This document shows positions 1 through 7,563 of a DNA stretch of 33,085 nt, in pieces. This DNA is from Bacillota bacterium (lineage in GTDB: Bacteria; Bacillota; Clostridia; Christensenellales; SZUA-584). Positions within the stretch are counted from its first letter, which is position 1. Each line of letters begins with the position of its first letter. The translations under genes were made by a program, and so were the position numbers. Below the pieces are notes generated by a model. It was given only the letters and a program-made list of their open reading frames with translations. It searched no databases and was not told where the DNA came from. The stretch lies in the NCBI GenBank assembly GCA_023459495.1, contig JAEWTL010000096.1, positions 1 to 33,085 on the forward strand, in the 5' to 3' direction.

Positions 1-304
1 TGGCGGCTGTGGCGACGCGCATGCCGATGAACCCGGACAGCACTGAAAACAGCGCGCCTGCCGCAAACGCAATGGCAGTTCTATACCCGAGGCTGGGCAG
101 CAGGCAGATCAGCAGGATCATGACGGCACAGAAGACTGCGATCACCACGTACTGCCGCTTCAGGTACGCCATCGCTCCCTTGCGGATGAACCCTGCCACT
201 TTACCGATTTTGTCATCCGTACACTTCTCTTTGCGGATAAACATAATCTGATTCAACCCAAACAAAATACAGACCAATGCGCATCCGATCAATACGAATT
301 CCAT
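1..304 (-). CDS. hppA: Membrane-bound proton/sodium-pumping pyrophosphatase, N-terminal part
   Basis: Partial gene: only the first 101 codons lie in the window and the rest runs off the left edge. The product begins MEFVLIGCALVCILFGLNQ and continues through three hydrophobic stretches (about residues 2-22, 52-72 and 77-95). It contains the segment GFIGMRVATAA at about 91-101, which matches the start of the conserved cytoplasmic region of H+/Na+-translocating inorganic pyrophosphatases. These polytopic proteins hydrolyse pyrophosphate to pump H+ or Na+ across the membrane. The ATG at 304 follows a GGAGGG ribosome binding site. The catalytic DDxxD-type motifs and the residue that decides K+ dependence lie outside the window, so ion specificity cannot be read. 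Family assignment is by recognition of this N-terminal segment. Confidence 0.8.
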   Translation of the reverse strand, partial: MEFVLIGCALVCILFGLNQIMFIRKEKCTDDKIGKVAGFIRKGAMAYLKRQYVVIAVFCAVMILLICLLPSLGYRTAIAFAAGALFSVLSGFIGMRVATAA

Positions 305-829
305 AAACCCTCCAAAAAGATATACAAATCTAAATACGCTTATTAAACGCATCCTTTTTAATCTCAAGGAAACCGCAATACACCGTCTGTAAAACGGCAT
401 ATAAGAACAACAATAAGACCTACTATTCTGTTGTACTTTAAAACGCGCAAGAGCTTTGCAAATCGGGATAAGGATTCATATATGGCTTTGCTGCGGCAAG
501 ATAAGCCGCAAAAACAATGGTCTGGTTGGTCACCCCGTCGGCTTGGGCGGGGTGAAAGGTCCCCACGGGCGTTCCCTGCCTGATATTCCCCTCAAAAAAC
601 AAGTACGCAATCGGTTTGGTATCAAGGTCTACGCTTTATGCTTAGAGGAGTTTCCCCCACAGAGGAAAGTACTGCTCTTGAAGGAGGGGTATACTATGGC
701 TGCCCGATGCAACCGCCGCTGAGGGAACGGCCCGCGGAAATAATCATTCAAACCAAAGGGGAATGGCGGCAATCCGCATCGGGCGGGTAATAGCGTTATA
801 TCAATTGTAGTAATATCCTGCGTTATCCG
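305..829. other. 525-nt gap with several strong inverted repeats; no gene recognised
   Basis: No convincing gene is seen here. Structure is dense: TGCGGC/GCCGCA (492-497 with 505-510), CACCCCG/CGGGGTG (531-537 with 548-554), and a large hairpin in which GCCCGATGC (702-710) pairs with GCATCGGGC (776-784), with an inner CCGCC (713-717) pairing with GGCGG (765-769). An open frame at 456-722 on the plus strand has no recognisable homology and overlaps the structured part. The region may encode a structured RNA or the long leader of the pyrophosphatase gene; no known riboswitch consensus was recognised. Confidence 0.5.
340..367 (-). promoter_or_regulatory. Candidate promoter of the pyrophosphatase gene
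   Basis: On the minus strand TTGAGA (362-367) and TAATAA (340-345) are separated by 16 bp, about 35 nt upstream of the ATG at 304. The match is moderate and the region is AT-rich, so this is tentative. Confidence 0.35.
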
Positions 830-1177
830 TCACTCCAGATGATCGGAATGACGGAGCATCACTTCCCGCAGCGCCTGCTGCAGGGTTTCGTCCCCTATCA
901 GCTGTTGAAAGCGGACATGGGCCTGCGCGTCCGGAGCCGCGTCTTCAAAAAAGTTCATCCCCGCGATTTTCGCAACCGCGTACCTGTCGTACAGCGGGTT
1001 ATCCGTTTCGTCCAACAGTTCGAGCCAAAGCTGCAGCAAATACCGCCACAGCGGTTCTTCCATCCGGCCGGGCATTTCGCCCATGTTCCGGTCGTCATAG
1101 TATTTTTGGACGCAGCTTACGCATTCGTCCCATGGCACAAGCTTTTTCCTGACATTCAGAAGTTCTTCCTGATTCAC
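830..1177 (-). CDS. Small protein of unknown function at the end of the thiolase/SDR operon
   Basis: A 115-residue acidic, soluble, probably helical protein that I do not recognise. It is rich in charged and aromatic residues (for example EEPLWRYLLQLWLELLDE near residues 40-57) and has no signal peptide or membrane segment. It begins at a GTG (1177) with a well-placed GGAGGAA ribosome binding site, which supports it being real. It lies 161 bp downstream of the thiolase gene, on the same strand, and is probably the last gene of that operon. It carries two cysteines close together (residues 19 and 22, CVSC), which could bind a metal, but no other motif supports that. It could be a small regulatory or accessory protein. 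Confidence 0.6.
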   Translation of the reverse strand: MNQEELLNVRKKLVPWDECVSCVQKYYDDRNMGEMPGRMEEPLWRYLLQLWLELLDETDNPLYDRYAVAKIAGMNFFEDAAPDAQAHVRFQQLIGDETLQQALREVMLRHSDHLE

Positions 1178-1241
1178 GCCAAGCTTCCTCCATATCGCCG
1201 CAGGCCGCCCTCAAACGGTGCCGGTCCGCTGCCGGAAATTC

Positions 1242-1272
1242 CGAGCCCGGCGGTTTGTGCCTGCCGGGCTCG
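1242..1272 (-). repeat. 10-bp perfect inverted repeat between thiolase and the small ORF
   Basis: CGAGCCCGGC (1242-1251) and GCCGGGCTCG (1263-1272) form a perfect 10-bp stem with an 11-nt loop. It lies about 65 nt after the thiolase stop. No run of T follows on the minus strand, so it is more likely an intercistronic RNA stabiliser or pause than a strong terminator. Confidence 0.55.
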
Positions 1273-1338
1273 AACCCTTCATTATTGACGTATTGCGCAT
1301 CTGCCGCATATAAAACCGGCAGACACACAGTTTTCAGC

Positions 1339-2523
1339 TTATCTGAACCGCTCGAATATCATGCTGGCACCCTGGCCGCCGCCGATGCAGAGTGTCGAAA
1401 GGCCGATCCGCAGGTCCCTCTTCGCCATTTCGTGCAGCAGAGTGACGGCGATTCTCGCGCCGGACGCGCCGATGGGATGCCCCAGCGCGATGGCTCCGCC
1501 GTTGACGTTCGTGATTTCAGGATCCAGTCCGAGGTCGCGCATGACGGCGAGGGACTGTACCGCAAACGCTTCGTTGGCTTCCGCAAGCTCGATGTCCAGC
1601 ATGGAAACGCCCGCGAGCGCCAGCGCTTTTTTCGTGGCAGGGATGGGACCCAAGCCCATCACAGACGGGTCAACGCCTTCGCAGCCGTAGGATAAGATTC
1701 CCGCAAGCGGCTTGATTCCGAGGTCGGTCGCCTTGCTCTTCGACATCAGCACGATCATGGCCGCGCCGTCGTTGATGCCCGAAGCATTGCCCGCGGTTAC
1801 GGTGCCGTCCGGCTTGAACGCAGGCCGCAGCTTGGCGAACTGCTCATAGGTCGCGTTGAACCGCGGATATTCGTCCGTATCCACAACGACCGGAGCACCC
1901 TTCTTCTGGGGGATCGAAACCGGCACGATCTCGTCCTTGAACCGGCCGCTCTCAATGGCGGTCTGAGCCCGCTGCTGGCTGACCAGCGCGAAGTTGTCCT
2001 GCTCTTCCCGCGTGATGCCGTATTGCGCGGCGATGTTTTCGGCTGTGATGCCCATGTGGTATCTGTTGAAAGCATCCGTCAGGCCGTCGTTGACCATGTA
2101 ATCGACGATCGGCGCGTCACCCATCCGGTAACCCCAGCGGGCCTTGGTCAGCAGGTAAGGCGCATTGCTCATGCTCTCCGTACCGCCTGCCAGCACGATG
2201 CTCGCATTGCCGGTCATGATCTCCTGCGCAGCCAGCATCAGCGCCCGAAGTCCGGACCCGCACACCATATCCACCGTCATGGCGGGCGACGCTACGGGGA
2301 TACCCGCTCCGATCGCCACCTGACGCGCCACGTTCTGTCCCATACCCGCGGTGAGCACGCTGCCGATGATCGCCTGGTCCACCTGGTCCGGGCTGATCCC
2401 CGCGCGCTTGATCGCTTCAATGGCCGCAGTTTTACCCAGTTCCACAGAGGACAGCGAGGAAAGCGCGCCTCCAAAGCTGCCGATAGCCGTTCTGGCCATT
2501 CCCGCGATGACTACTCCATTCAT
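1339..2523 (-). CDS. Acetyl-CoA C-acetyltransferase (thiolase)
   Basis: A 394-residue degradative/biosynthetic-type thiolase, full length for the family. It catalyses reversible cleavage of acetoacetyl-CoA (or another 3-ketoacyl-CoA) with CoA. The acyl-accepting cysteine is C88 in VCGSG. The NEAF motif is at 317-320, the catalytic histidine is H349 in GHPIGASG, and the second catalytic cysteine is C379 in CIGGGQG, so all expected residues are present. The ATG at 2523 follows AAGGAAG. It lies 50 bp downstream of an SDR gene, as expected if acetoacetyl-CoA made by the dehydrogenases is its substrate. The sequence is closest in character to ThlA/AtoB/PhaA. Direction of flux (breakdown or synthesis) cannot be read from sequence; transporters and hydrolases nearby favour breakdown. 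Confidence 0.93.
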   Translation of the reverse strand: MNGVVIAGMARTAIGSFGGALSSLSSVELGKTAAIEAIKRAGISPDQVDQAIIGSVLTAGMGQNVARQVAIGAGIPVASPAMTVDMVCGSGLRALMLAAQEIMTGNASIVLAGGTESMSNAPYLLTKARWGYRMGDAPIVDYMVNDGLTDAFNRYHMGITAENIAAQYGITREEQDNFALVSQQRAQTAIESGRFKDEIVPVSIPQKKGAPVVVDTDEYPRFNATYEQFAKLRPAFKPDGTVTAGNASGINDGAAMIVLMSKSKATDLGIKPLAGILSYGCEGVDPSVMGLGPIPATKKALALAGVSMLDIELAEANEAFAVQSLAVMRDLGLDPEITNVNGGAIALGHPIGASGARIAVTLLHEMAKRDLRIGLSTLCIGGGQGASMIFERFR

Positions 2524-2573
2524 TTGCGTTACTTCCTTTCATTTATGCTTTGCGCATCCGTTGGCCAGCCGGT

Positions 2574-3368
2574 TTATAATACCAGCCCGCCGTCCACCTT
2601 CAGTACTGCCCCGTTGACAAACGCCGCTTCATCGGAAGCCAGATAAGCGCATGCCGCCGCCATCTCTTCCGGCGTACCCAGCCGTTTCAGCGGCGTCCTC
2701 TCCCTGATGATGTCCAGTATCTGACCGGATGCCGATCCTATCATTTCTGTCATGGTATATCCCGGCGCCACCGCGTTGACCGTTATGCCCTGCGGGCCGA
2801 GCTCCTTCGCCCACGTCTGGGTCATCGATATGATCGCCGCCTTCGAAGCCGCGTAGTTGGTCTGTCCGAAGCTGCCGTTGTGCGCGGTGATCGACGACAT
2901 GTTGATGATCCTGCCGTATCCGCGCGTCACCATGTGCCCTGCCACGGCTTTGGCACAGGCGAACACGCCTTTCAGGTTCACGGTCAACACCCTGTCGAAC
3001 TGCTCCTCGGTCATATCGACCAGCAGCGCGCCCGAGGTGGAGGTGGTGGCCTGCTTGGTCAGCAGGTATGCCCCGCTGCCCCGCTCGCCCGACGGTATGC
3101 CCGCGTTGTTCACCAGAATGTCCACCCGGCCATACCGTTCGATGATGCCCTGCATCGTCTGCTGGACGGCGCCGAACTGCGAAACGTCCATGCGGACCCC
3201 TTCGACAGCGCCCAGCCGGCTCAGCTCATCCGCGGTGCCGCGGAGCCTGACTTCGTCCGTGGCCGTGATCACGACCGTTGCGCCTTCCTCCAGAAACCGC
3301 GCGGCGACCGATTTCCCCAGCCCTCTGGAGCCGCCCGTGATTACCGCGACCTTGTCTTTAAGCCTCAC
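2574..3368 (-). CDS. Short-chain dehydrogenase (FabG/3-hydroxyacyl-CoA dehydrogenase type) with an insertion
   Basis: A 264-residue classical SDR, an NAD(P)-dependent oxidoreductase. It has the nucleotide-binding TGGSRGLG motif (11-18), NNAG (87-90), and the catalytic set N131, S159, Y172 and K176 (YAASK). It is closely related to the next gene (3389-4126), so the pair looks like a tandem duplication. It differs by about 19 extra residues between NNAG and the conserved MTEEQFD segment (residues 91-118), rich in Gly, Ser and Thr. The start is a GTG at 3368 behind GGAG. The gene is 20 bp downstream of its paralogue and 50 bp upstream of the thiolase, which suggests it oxidises a 3-hydroxyacyl-CoA (or reduces a 3-ketoacyl-CoA). 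Exact substrate and cofactor are unknown; FabG in fatty acid synthesis is a less likely alternative in this context. Confidence 0.9.
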   Translation of the reverse strand: MRLKDKVAVITGGSRGLGKSVAARFLEEGATVVITATDEVRLRGTADELSRLGAVEGVRMDVSQFGAVQQTMQGIIERYGRVDILVNNAGIPSGERGSGAYLLTKQATTSTSGALLVDMTEEQFDRVLTVNLKGVFACAKAVAGHMVTRGYGRIINMSSITAHNGSFGQTNYAASKAAIISMTQTWAKELGPQGITVNAVAPGYTMTEMIGSASGQILDIIRERTPLKRLGTPEEMAAACAYLASDEAAFVNGAVLKVDGGLVL

Positions 3369-3388
3369 TTTTATCTCCAGCTTCCGGC

Positions 3389-4126
3389 TTATAAGACCAA
3401 GCCGCCGTCGATATTCAGCTCAGTACCGTTCACAAACGCCGCTTCGTCGGACGCGAGATACAGGCACGCAGCCGCGATCTCTTCCGGCTTTCCGAGCCGT
3501 CTGACCGGAGTTTTTTCCTTGATCATGTCGAGCACTTTTTCCGGCACGGTGTCCATCATTTCCGTGAGCGTATATCCCGGCGCAACGGCATTGACTGTAA
3601 CGCCCTTCTTGCCCAACTCCTTAGCCCACGTCTTCGTCATCGCCACGACCGCGCCCTTGGACCCGGCGTAGTTCGACTGCCCGAAGCTGCCGTTATGGCC
3701 TGTAACCGACGTGATGTTGATGATTCTGCCGTATCCGCGCTCTGCCATTTGGCCAACGACCGCTCTGGTGCAGTTGAACACGCCCTTCACGTTGACGGCC
3801 ATGACCTTGTCAAACTGGTCTTCCGTCATCTTGGCAATCTGCGCGTCGGCTGTGATGCCCGCGTTGTTGATCAAAATATCCACGTGGCCGTATTTTTCAA
3901 TGATGGCTGCCATAGTTGTCTGAACGGCGTCGAACTGCGCGACGTTCACCGGGAAGCCGTCGATTGTGCCGAGGCTGCTGAGTTCTTCCACCGCGGGGCG
4001 CACCGTGTCTTCCCTCGTTGCGGTGATGATCACCGTCGCTCCTTCTTCCAGAAAGCGCTTCGCCATGGCCTTGCCCAGTCCTCTTGAACCGCCCGTAATT
4101 ACGGCAATCTTGTCTTTGAGTTTCAT
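3389..4126 (-). CDS. Short-chain dehydrogenase (acetoacetyl-CoA reductase/FabG type)
   Basis: A 245-residue classical SDR of normal length. Motifs: TGGSRGLG (11-18), NNAG (87-90), N112, S140, Y153 and K157, and the PGYTLTEM segment near the substrate loop. The chosen start is the ATG at 4126, which gives MKLKDK and has GGAGGATAGT just upstream; a start further upstream at 4165 would add 13 residues and lacks a clear ribosome binding site. It is the middle of three consecutive SDR genes placed between two thiolases. Within the family this arrangement fits interconversion of 3-hydroxyacyl-CoA and 3-ketoacyl-CoA. Compared with its downstream paralogue it lacks the 19-residue insertion, so the two probably differ in substrate. 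Confidence 0.9.
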   Translation of the reverse strand: MKLKDKIAVITGGSRGLGKAMAKRFLEEGATVIITATREDTVRPAVEELSSLGTIDGFPVNVAQFDAVQTTMAAIIEKYGHVDILINNAGITADAQIAKMTEDQFDKVMAVNVKGVFNCTRAVVGQMAERGYGRIINITSVTGHNGSFGQSNYAGSKGAVVAMTKTWAKELGKKGVTVNAVAPGYTLTEMMDTVPEKVLDMIKEKTPVRRLGKPEEIAAACLYLASDEAAFVNGTELNIDGGLVL

Positions 4127-4198
4127 ACTATCCTCCATTGTTTTATTGTCGTGAGTGTTTCTCAAGGAATCGATATCGTTGTTGGTTTGCTGTGCTGT

Positions 4199-4942
4199 TT
4201 ACAGCATGCTGCCGCCGCTGGCGACGATGCACTGCCCGGAAACCCAGCTTGCGTCGTCGCTCGCGAGGAAGGATACGACGCTGGCGATTTCCTCCGGTTC
4301 GGCAAGCCGTCTGAGCGGTATGCGTTTCATGTGCTCCTGAATGATTTCCGCCGGGACAGCTTTGTACATGTCCGTGTTGATGTATCCCGGAGCCACGCAG
4401 TTGGCCGTGATGTTCTTAGGGCCGCCTTCCTTGGCCAGCGTGTTCGTCAGGCTGATGATGGCACCCTTGGAAGCGGCATAGTTCGCCTGCCCCGCGATGC
4501 CATACGCCGAAACGGAAGCGATGTTCACGATGCGCCCGTACTGCTTCTCGCGCATGGCCGGTATTACGTATTTGCATGTGTAGTAGGTGCCAAAGAGGTT
4601 GACGTTGAGCACTGCGTTCCATGCTTCGTTCGTCATCTTGTGGAACATGGCGTCCCTGGTGATGCCCGCGTTGTTCACCAGAATATCGATGGTTTTAAAC
4701 TTCTCCAGCGTGACCCGGACGGCTTCCGCCACCTGCTCCTCTTTGGAAACGTCGCAGCTGATCGCGATCACCTTTTCGCCGGAGGGGTCGATTTCTTCCG
4801 CTGTCTTCTTCGCCTGCTCGTAGTCCCATTCAAGAATCGCCACGCCCGCCGCGCCGTCGTCCACAAATCGTTTGACGATTGCCGCGCCTATGCCCTTGCA
4901 GCCGCCGGTAACGACCGCGTATTTGCCGCTGAGATTGCCCAT
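4199..4942 (-). CDS. Short-chain dehydrogenase, more divergent third copy
   Basis: A 247-residue classical SDR. Motifs: TGGCKGIG (12-19), DILVNNAG (86-93), N115, S143, Y155 and K159. The chosen start is the ATG at 4942 (MGNLSGK) because GGAGGAATTC lies just upstream of it; an ATG at 4957 overlaps that ribosome binding site and has none of its own. It is clearly less similar to the two following SDRs than they are to each other. Its C-terminus (ASGGSML) replaces the usual VDGG, a small change in the C-terminal region. It lies 75 bp downstream of the first thiolase gene. Likely a 3-hydroxyacyl-CoA or secondary alcohol dehydrogenase; the substrate is not known. Confidence 0.88.
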   Translation of the reverse strand: MGNLSGKYAVVTGGCKGIGAAIVKRFVDDGAAGVAILEWDYEQAKKTAEEIDPSGEKVIAISCDVSKEEQVAEAVRVTLEKFKTIDILVNNAGITRDAMFHKMTNEAWNAVLNVNLFGTYYTCKYVIPAMREKQYGRIVNIASVSAYGIAGQANYAASKGAIISLTNTLAKEGGPKNITANCVAPGYINTDMYKAVPAEIIQEHMKRIPLRRLAEPEEIASVVSFLASDDASWVSGQCIVASGGSML

Positions 4943-5017
4943 TTTGAATTCCTCCATCAGTGTGTATTCCGATAAGTTAAATGTCTTTTATGTCCCTTGC
5001 CGGGAGGTTGTGTATCG

Positions 5018-6199
5018 TCAGTCCCTTTCGATCAGGCACGAGAAGCCCTGTCCGCCGCCGATGCAGAACGAGATCAGGCCCCGCTTCAGGTCATGCTCCT
5101 GCATATGCCTTACCGTTCTGCAGGTCAGGATGCCGCCCGAGGCCGCGTTCGGATGCCCGATGGCGATTGCGCCGCCGTTCGGGTTCAGCTTCTCCGAGTC
5201 CGCGGGGATCCCCAGCTCCTTCAGACATGCCAGTGACTGGGACGCAAACGCTTCGTTGATCTCGATGATATCGAAATCGTCGATGGTGAGCCCTGTGCGC
5301 TGCATCAGCTTCCGGGTCGCGTATACCGGCCCGATGCCCATGATGTTGGGGTCTACGCCCGCCGCGGCAAACGCGCCCACCCTGGCCATGGGCTTTAAAC
5401 CCAGCTCTTCGGCCTTTGCCCTGCTCATCACCAGGATTGCGCTCGCGCCGTCGTTCATCGGGGAGGAGTTGCCCGCGGTGACCACGCCGTCCTTCACCAT
5501 GACCGGCTTCAGTCTGCCCAGCGCCTCCATTGTGCTGTCCGCGCGGACGCATTCGTCCTTCTTAAAGATGATCGGGTCGCCTTTTCGCTGGGGGATCGCC
5601 ACCGGGAACACTTCCCCGTCAAAGAAGCCCCTGTCCCATGCCGCCGCAGCCTTGATGTGGCTGCCCAGCGCAAACCGGTCGCACTCTTCTCTTGTAATGG
5701 AATATTGCTGCGCGAGGTTTTCCGCCGTCATGATCATCGGCGGGTCTCCGACCGCGGCCGAAGAATTTCTCTGCGATATGAACTCCAGCGAAGTGGGATA
5801 AGCCGCATCCGGCTTCTTGACCATGAACGGCTGCTGCGAGTAGCTCTCGCATCCGCCCGCCAGTATGACGTCCGCCGCGCCCGTCATGATCAGCGACGAT
5901 GCAAGCGCCACCGCGTTCAGGGAGCTGGCGCAGTGCCTGTGAATGGACATCGCGGGAACCGAGATCGGGAAGCCGGTCTCCAGCCACGCGACTCTGGCGA
6001 AGTTACCGTACTGGTAGTTGAACAGATTGGCGAAAATCACTTCATCGATGACCGCCGGGTCGATACCGGCTTTCTCGACGACGTTCTTCATCGTCATGGC
6101 TGCCAGCACGTGGGGCTCTACCGAAGCAAGCGACTGACGGAACTTGGCGACCGGTGTTCTTGCTACCTCGACTATTACAGCATCTGATAATTCTTTCAT
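5018..6199 (-). CDS. Thiolase family acetyl-CoA acyltransferase, divergent
   Basis: A 393-residue thiolase, the first gene of its operon. The nucleophilic cysteine is C90 in HRHCASS, NEAF is at 315-318, the catalytic histidine is H349 and the second cysteine is C379 (CIGGGQG), so it should be active. Two places differ from the standard pattern: the histidine motif reads GHPNAASG instead of GHPxGASG, and the GGxES segment has cysteine (GGCES, 115-119). It is clearly different from the second thiolase in the operon, so the two may serve different chain lengths or branched substrates. The ATG at 6199 is preceded by a GAGGCGG-containing sequence. A strong promoter lies about 310 bp upstream. Confidence 0.9.
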   Translation of the reverse strand: MKELSDAVIVEVARTPVAKFRQSLASVEPHVLAAMTMKNVVEKAGIDPAVIDEVIFANLFNYQYGNFARVAWLETGFPISVPAMSIHRHCASSLNAVALASSLIMTGAADVILAGGCESYSQQPFMVKKPDAAYPTSLEFISQRNSSAAVGDPPMIMTAENLAQQYSITREECDRFALGSHIKAAAAWDRGFFDGEVFPVAIPQRKGDPIIFKKDECVRADSTMEALGRLKPVMVKDGVVTAGNSSPMNDGASAILVMSRAKAEELGLKPMARVGAFAAAGVDPNIMGIGPVYATRKLMQRTGLTIDDFDIIEINEAFASQSLACLKELGIPADSEKLNPNGGAIAIGHPNAASGGILTCRTVRHMQEHDLKRGLISFCIGGGQGFSCLIERD

Positions 6200-6501
6200 T
6201 CTTTTCCGCCTCTTTTTAGTATAAATAATATAAGCCGCAAGCAGAGTATCGCTTTCGATTGATTTCGGCGGTCTGACGGTGCTTACGCTTAATGCCGCTG
6301 TTTATGGGATTAAATTTCGATTGTTAGTACCGGTTGGTGGTCTGCTATAACCCTTCCTCCGTAAGCGACGGCCTGAAACCCTGACGGGCAGCACAAACGC
6401 GTTGTACTGCTTGATCTGTTCTCCTGATTTTCATCCTGCCGAGGCGATGACCATTTGCCGAGCTTGACTTTTTGCCGCTGCTATTTCGATTTGCTTTTGA
6501 T
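6200..6501 (-). other. About 300-nt leader of the thiolase/SDR operon
   Basis: The stretch between the predicted transcription start (about 6501) and the first thiolase ATG would be an untranslated leader of about 300 nt. No known riboswitch was recognised. It contains a possible 29-codon frame starting at the ATG near 6434 (MKIRRTDQAV...), with only a weak ribosome binding site, so it is not called a gene. Confidence 0.4.
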
Positions 6502-6507
6502 GGGTTC

Positions 6508-6536
6508 ATTCTAGCACCCACCCACAGGAATGTCAA
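6508..6536 (-). promoter_or_regulatory. Sigma-70 type promoter of the thiolase/SDR operon
   Basis: On the minus strand TTGACA (6531-6536) and TAGAAT (6508-6513) are separated by exactly 17 bp, a near-consensus promoter. It is followed by a leader of about 300 nt to the thiolase start at 6199. Confidence 0.8.
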
Positions 6537-6540
6537 GCAA

Positions 6541-6557
6541 TTTAGCGTAATTTTAAC
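6541..6557 (-). promoter_or_regulatory. Shared 17-bp box upstream of the -35 (copy 1)
   Basis: The plus-strand sequence TTTAGCGTAATTTTAAC lies 4 bp upstream of the -35. Near-identical copies are at 12051-12067 (16/17 the same) and 19530-19546. The position suits a class II activator site or a specific UP-like element. The protein that binds it is unknown; the AraC-type regulator at 12481-13383 is a candidate by location only. Confidence 0.6.
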
Positions 6558-6705
6558 CGTGTTTTTGCGGTCTTTTTAATAATATTAGATATTTTTATTG
6601 TCTATTCCGCATATATGGGCGCTTATGGCTCTCTGGTCATTATTATCTCTCATTCCGCTAATCCGCGATGCTGGCCGGTGTGCCGCCGCCTTGCAGAAGC
6701 CCATT

Positions 6706-6810
6706 AAAAACGGCCGCTCTGAACTGTACTCAACGGTTAGTACGTTACAGGTCGCCTGAGCAACACGATGCTTGTACCACTGATTCGTCGTTCAGATTAC
6801 GCGGCCGTTT
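6706..6810 (-). terminator. Large branched hairpin with T tail after livF
   Basis: On the minus strand AAACGGCCGC (6801-6810) pairs with GCGGCCGTTT (6708-6717 region) and CTGAAC (6790-6795) pairs with GTTCAG (6719-6724), followed by TTTTT. The loop of about 65 nt contains further hairpins, among them GTACT/AGTAC and CAGG/CCTG. It lies about 45 nt after the livF stop and probably ends the liv transcript. The branched form is unusual for a simple terminator. Nothing else was seen in the gap 6558-6855. Confidence 0.6.
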
Positions 6811-6855
6811 CATGATCGGGTCTGCCACCCCAGCGCTGCGCGCGCCGGGTCCTTT

Positions 6856-7556
<701 letters not shown>

Positions 7557-7563
<7 letters not shown>

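Noticed and set aside
9..251. Plus-strand open frame of 80 codons at the left edge
   Set aside because: It is antisense to the membrane pyrophosphatase gene, whose protein sequence is clearly recognisable on the minus strand.
540..680. Possible RNase P RNA, from GGGGTGAAAGG and GAGGAAAGT
   Set aside because: In RNase P RNA these elements occur in the opposite order and with other conserved parts that are absent here.
456..722. Plus-strand open frame of 88 codons
   Set aside because: No recognisable homology or ribosome binding site; it runs through strong inverted repeats and is better viewed as structured non-coding sequence.
6345..6536. 63-codon minus-strand frame upstream of the first thiolase
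   Set aside because: It overlaps the promoter and begins upstream of the predicted transcription start; no homology or good ribosome binding site.
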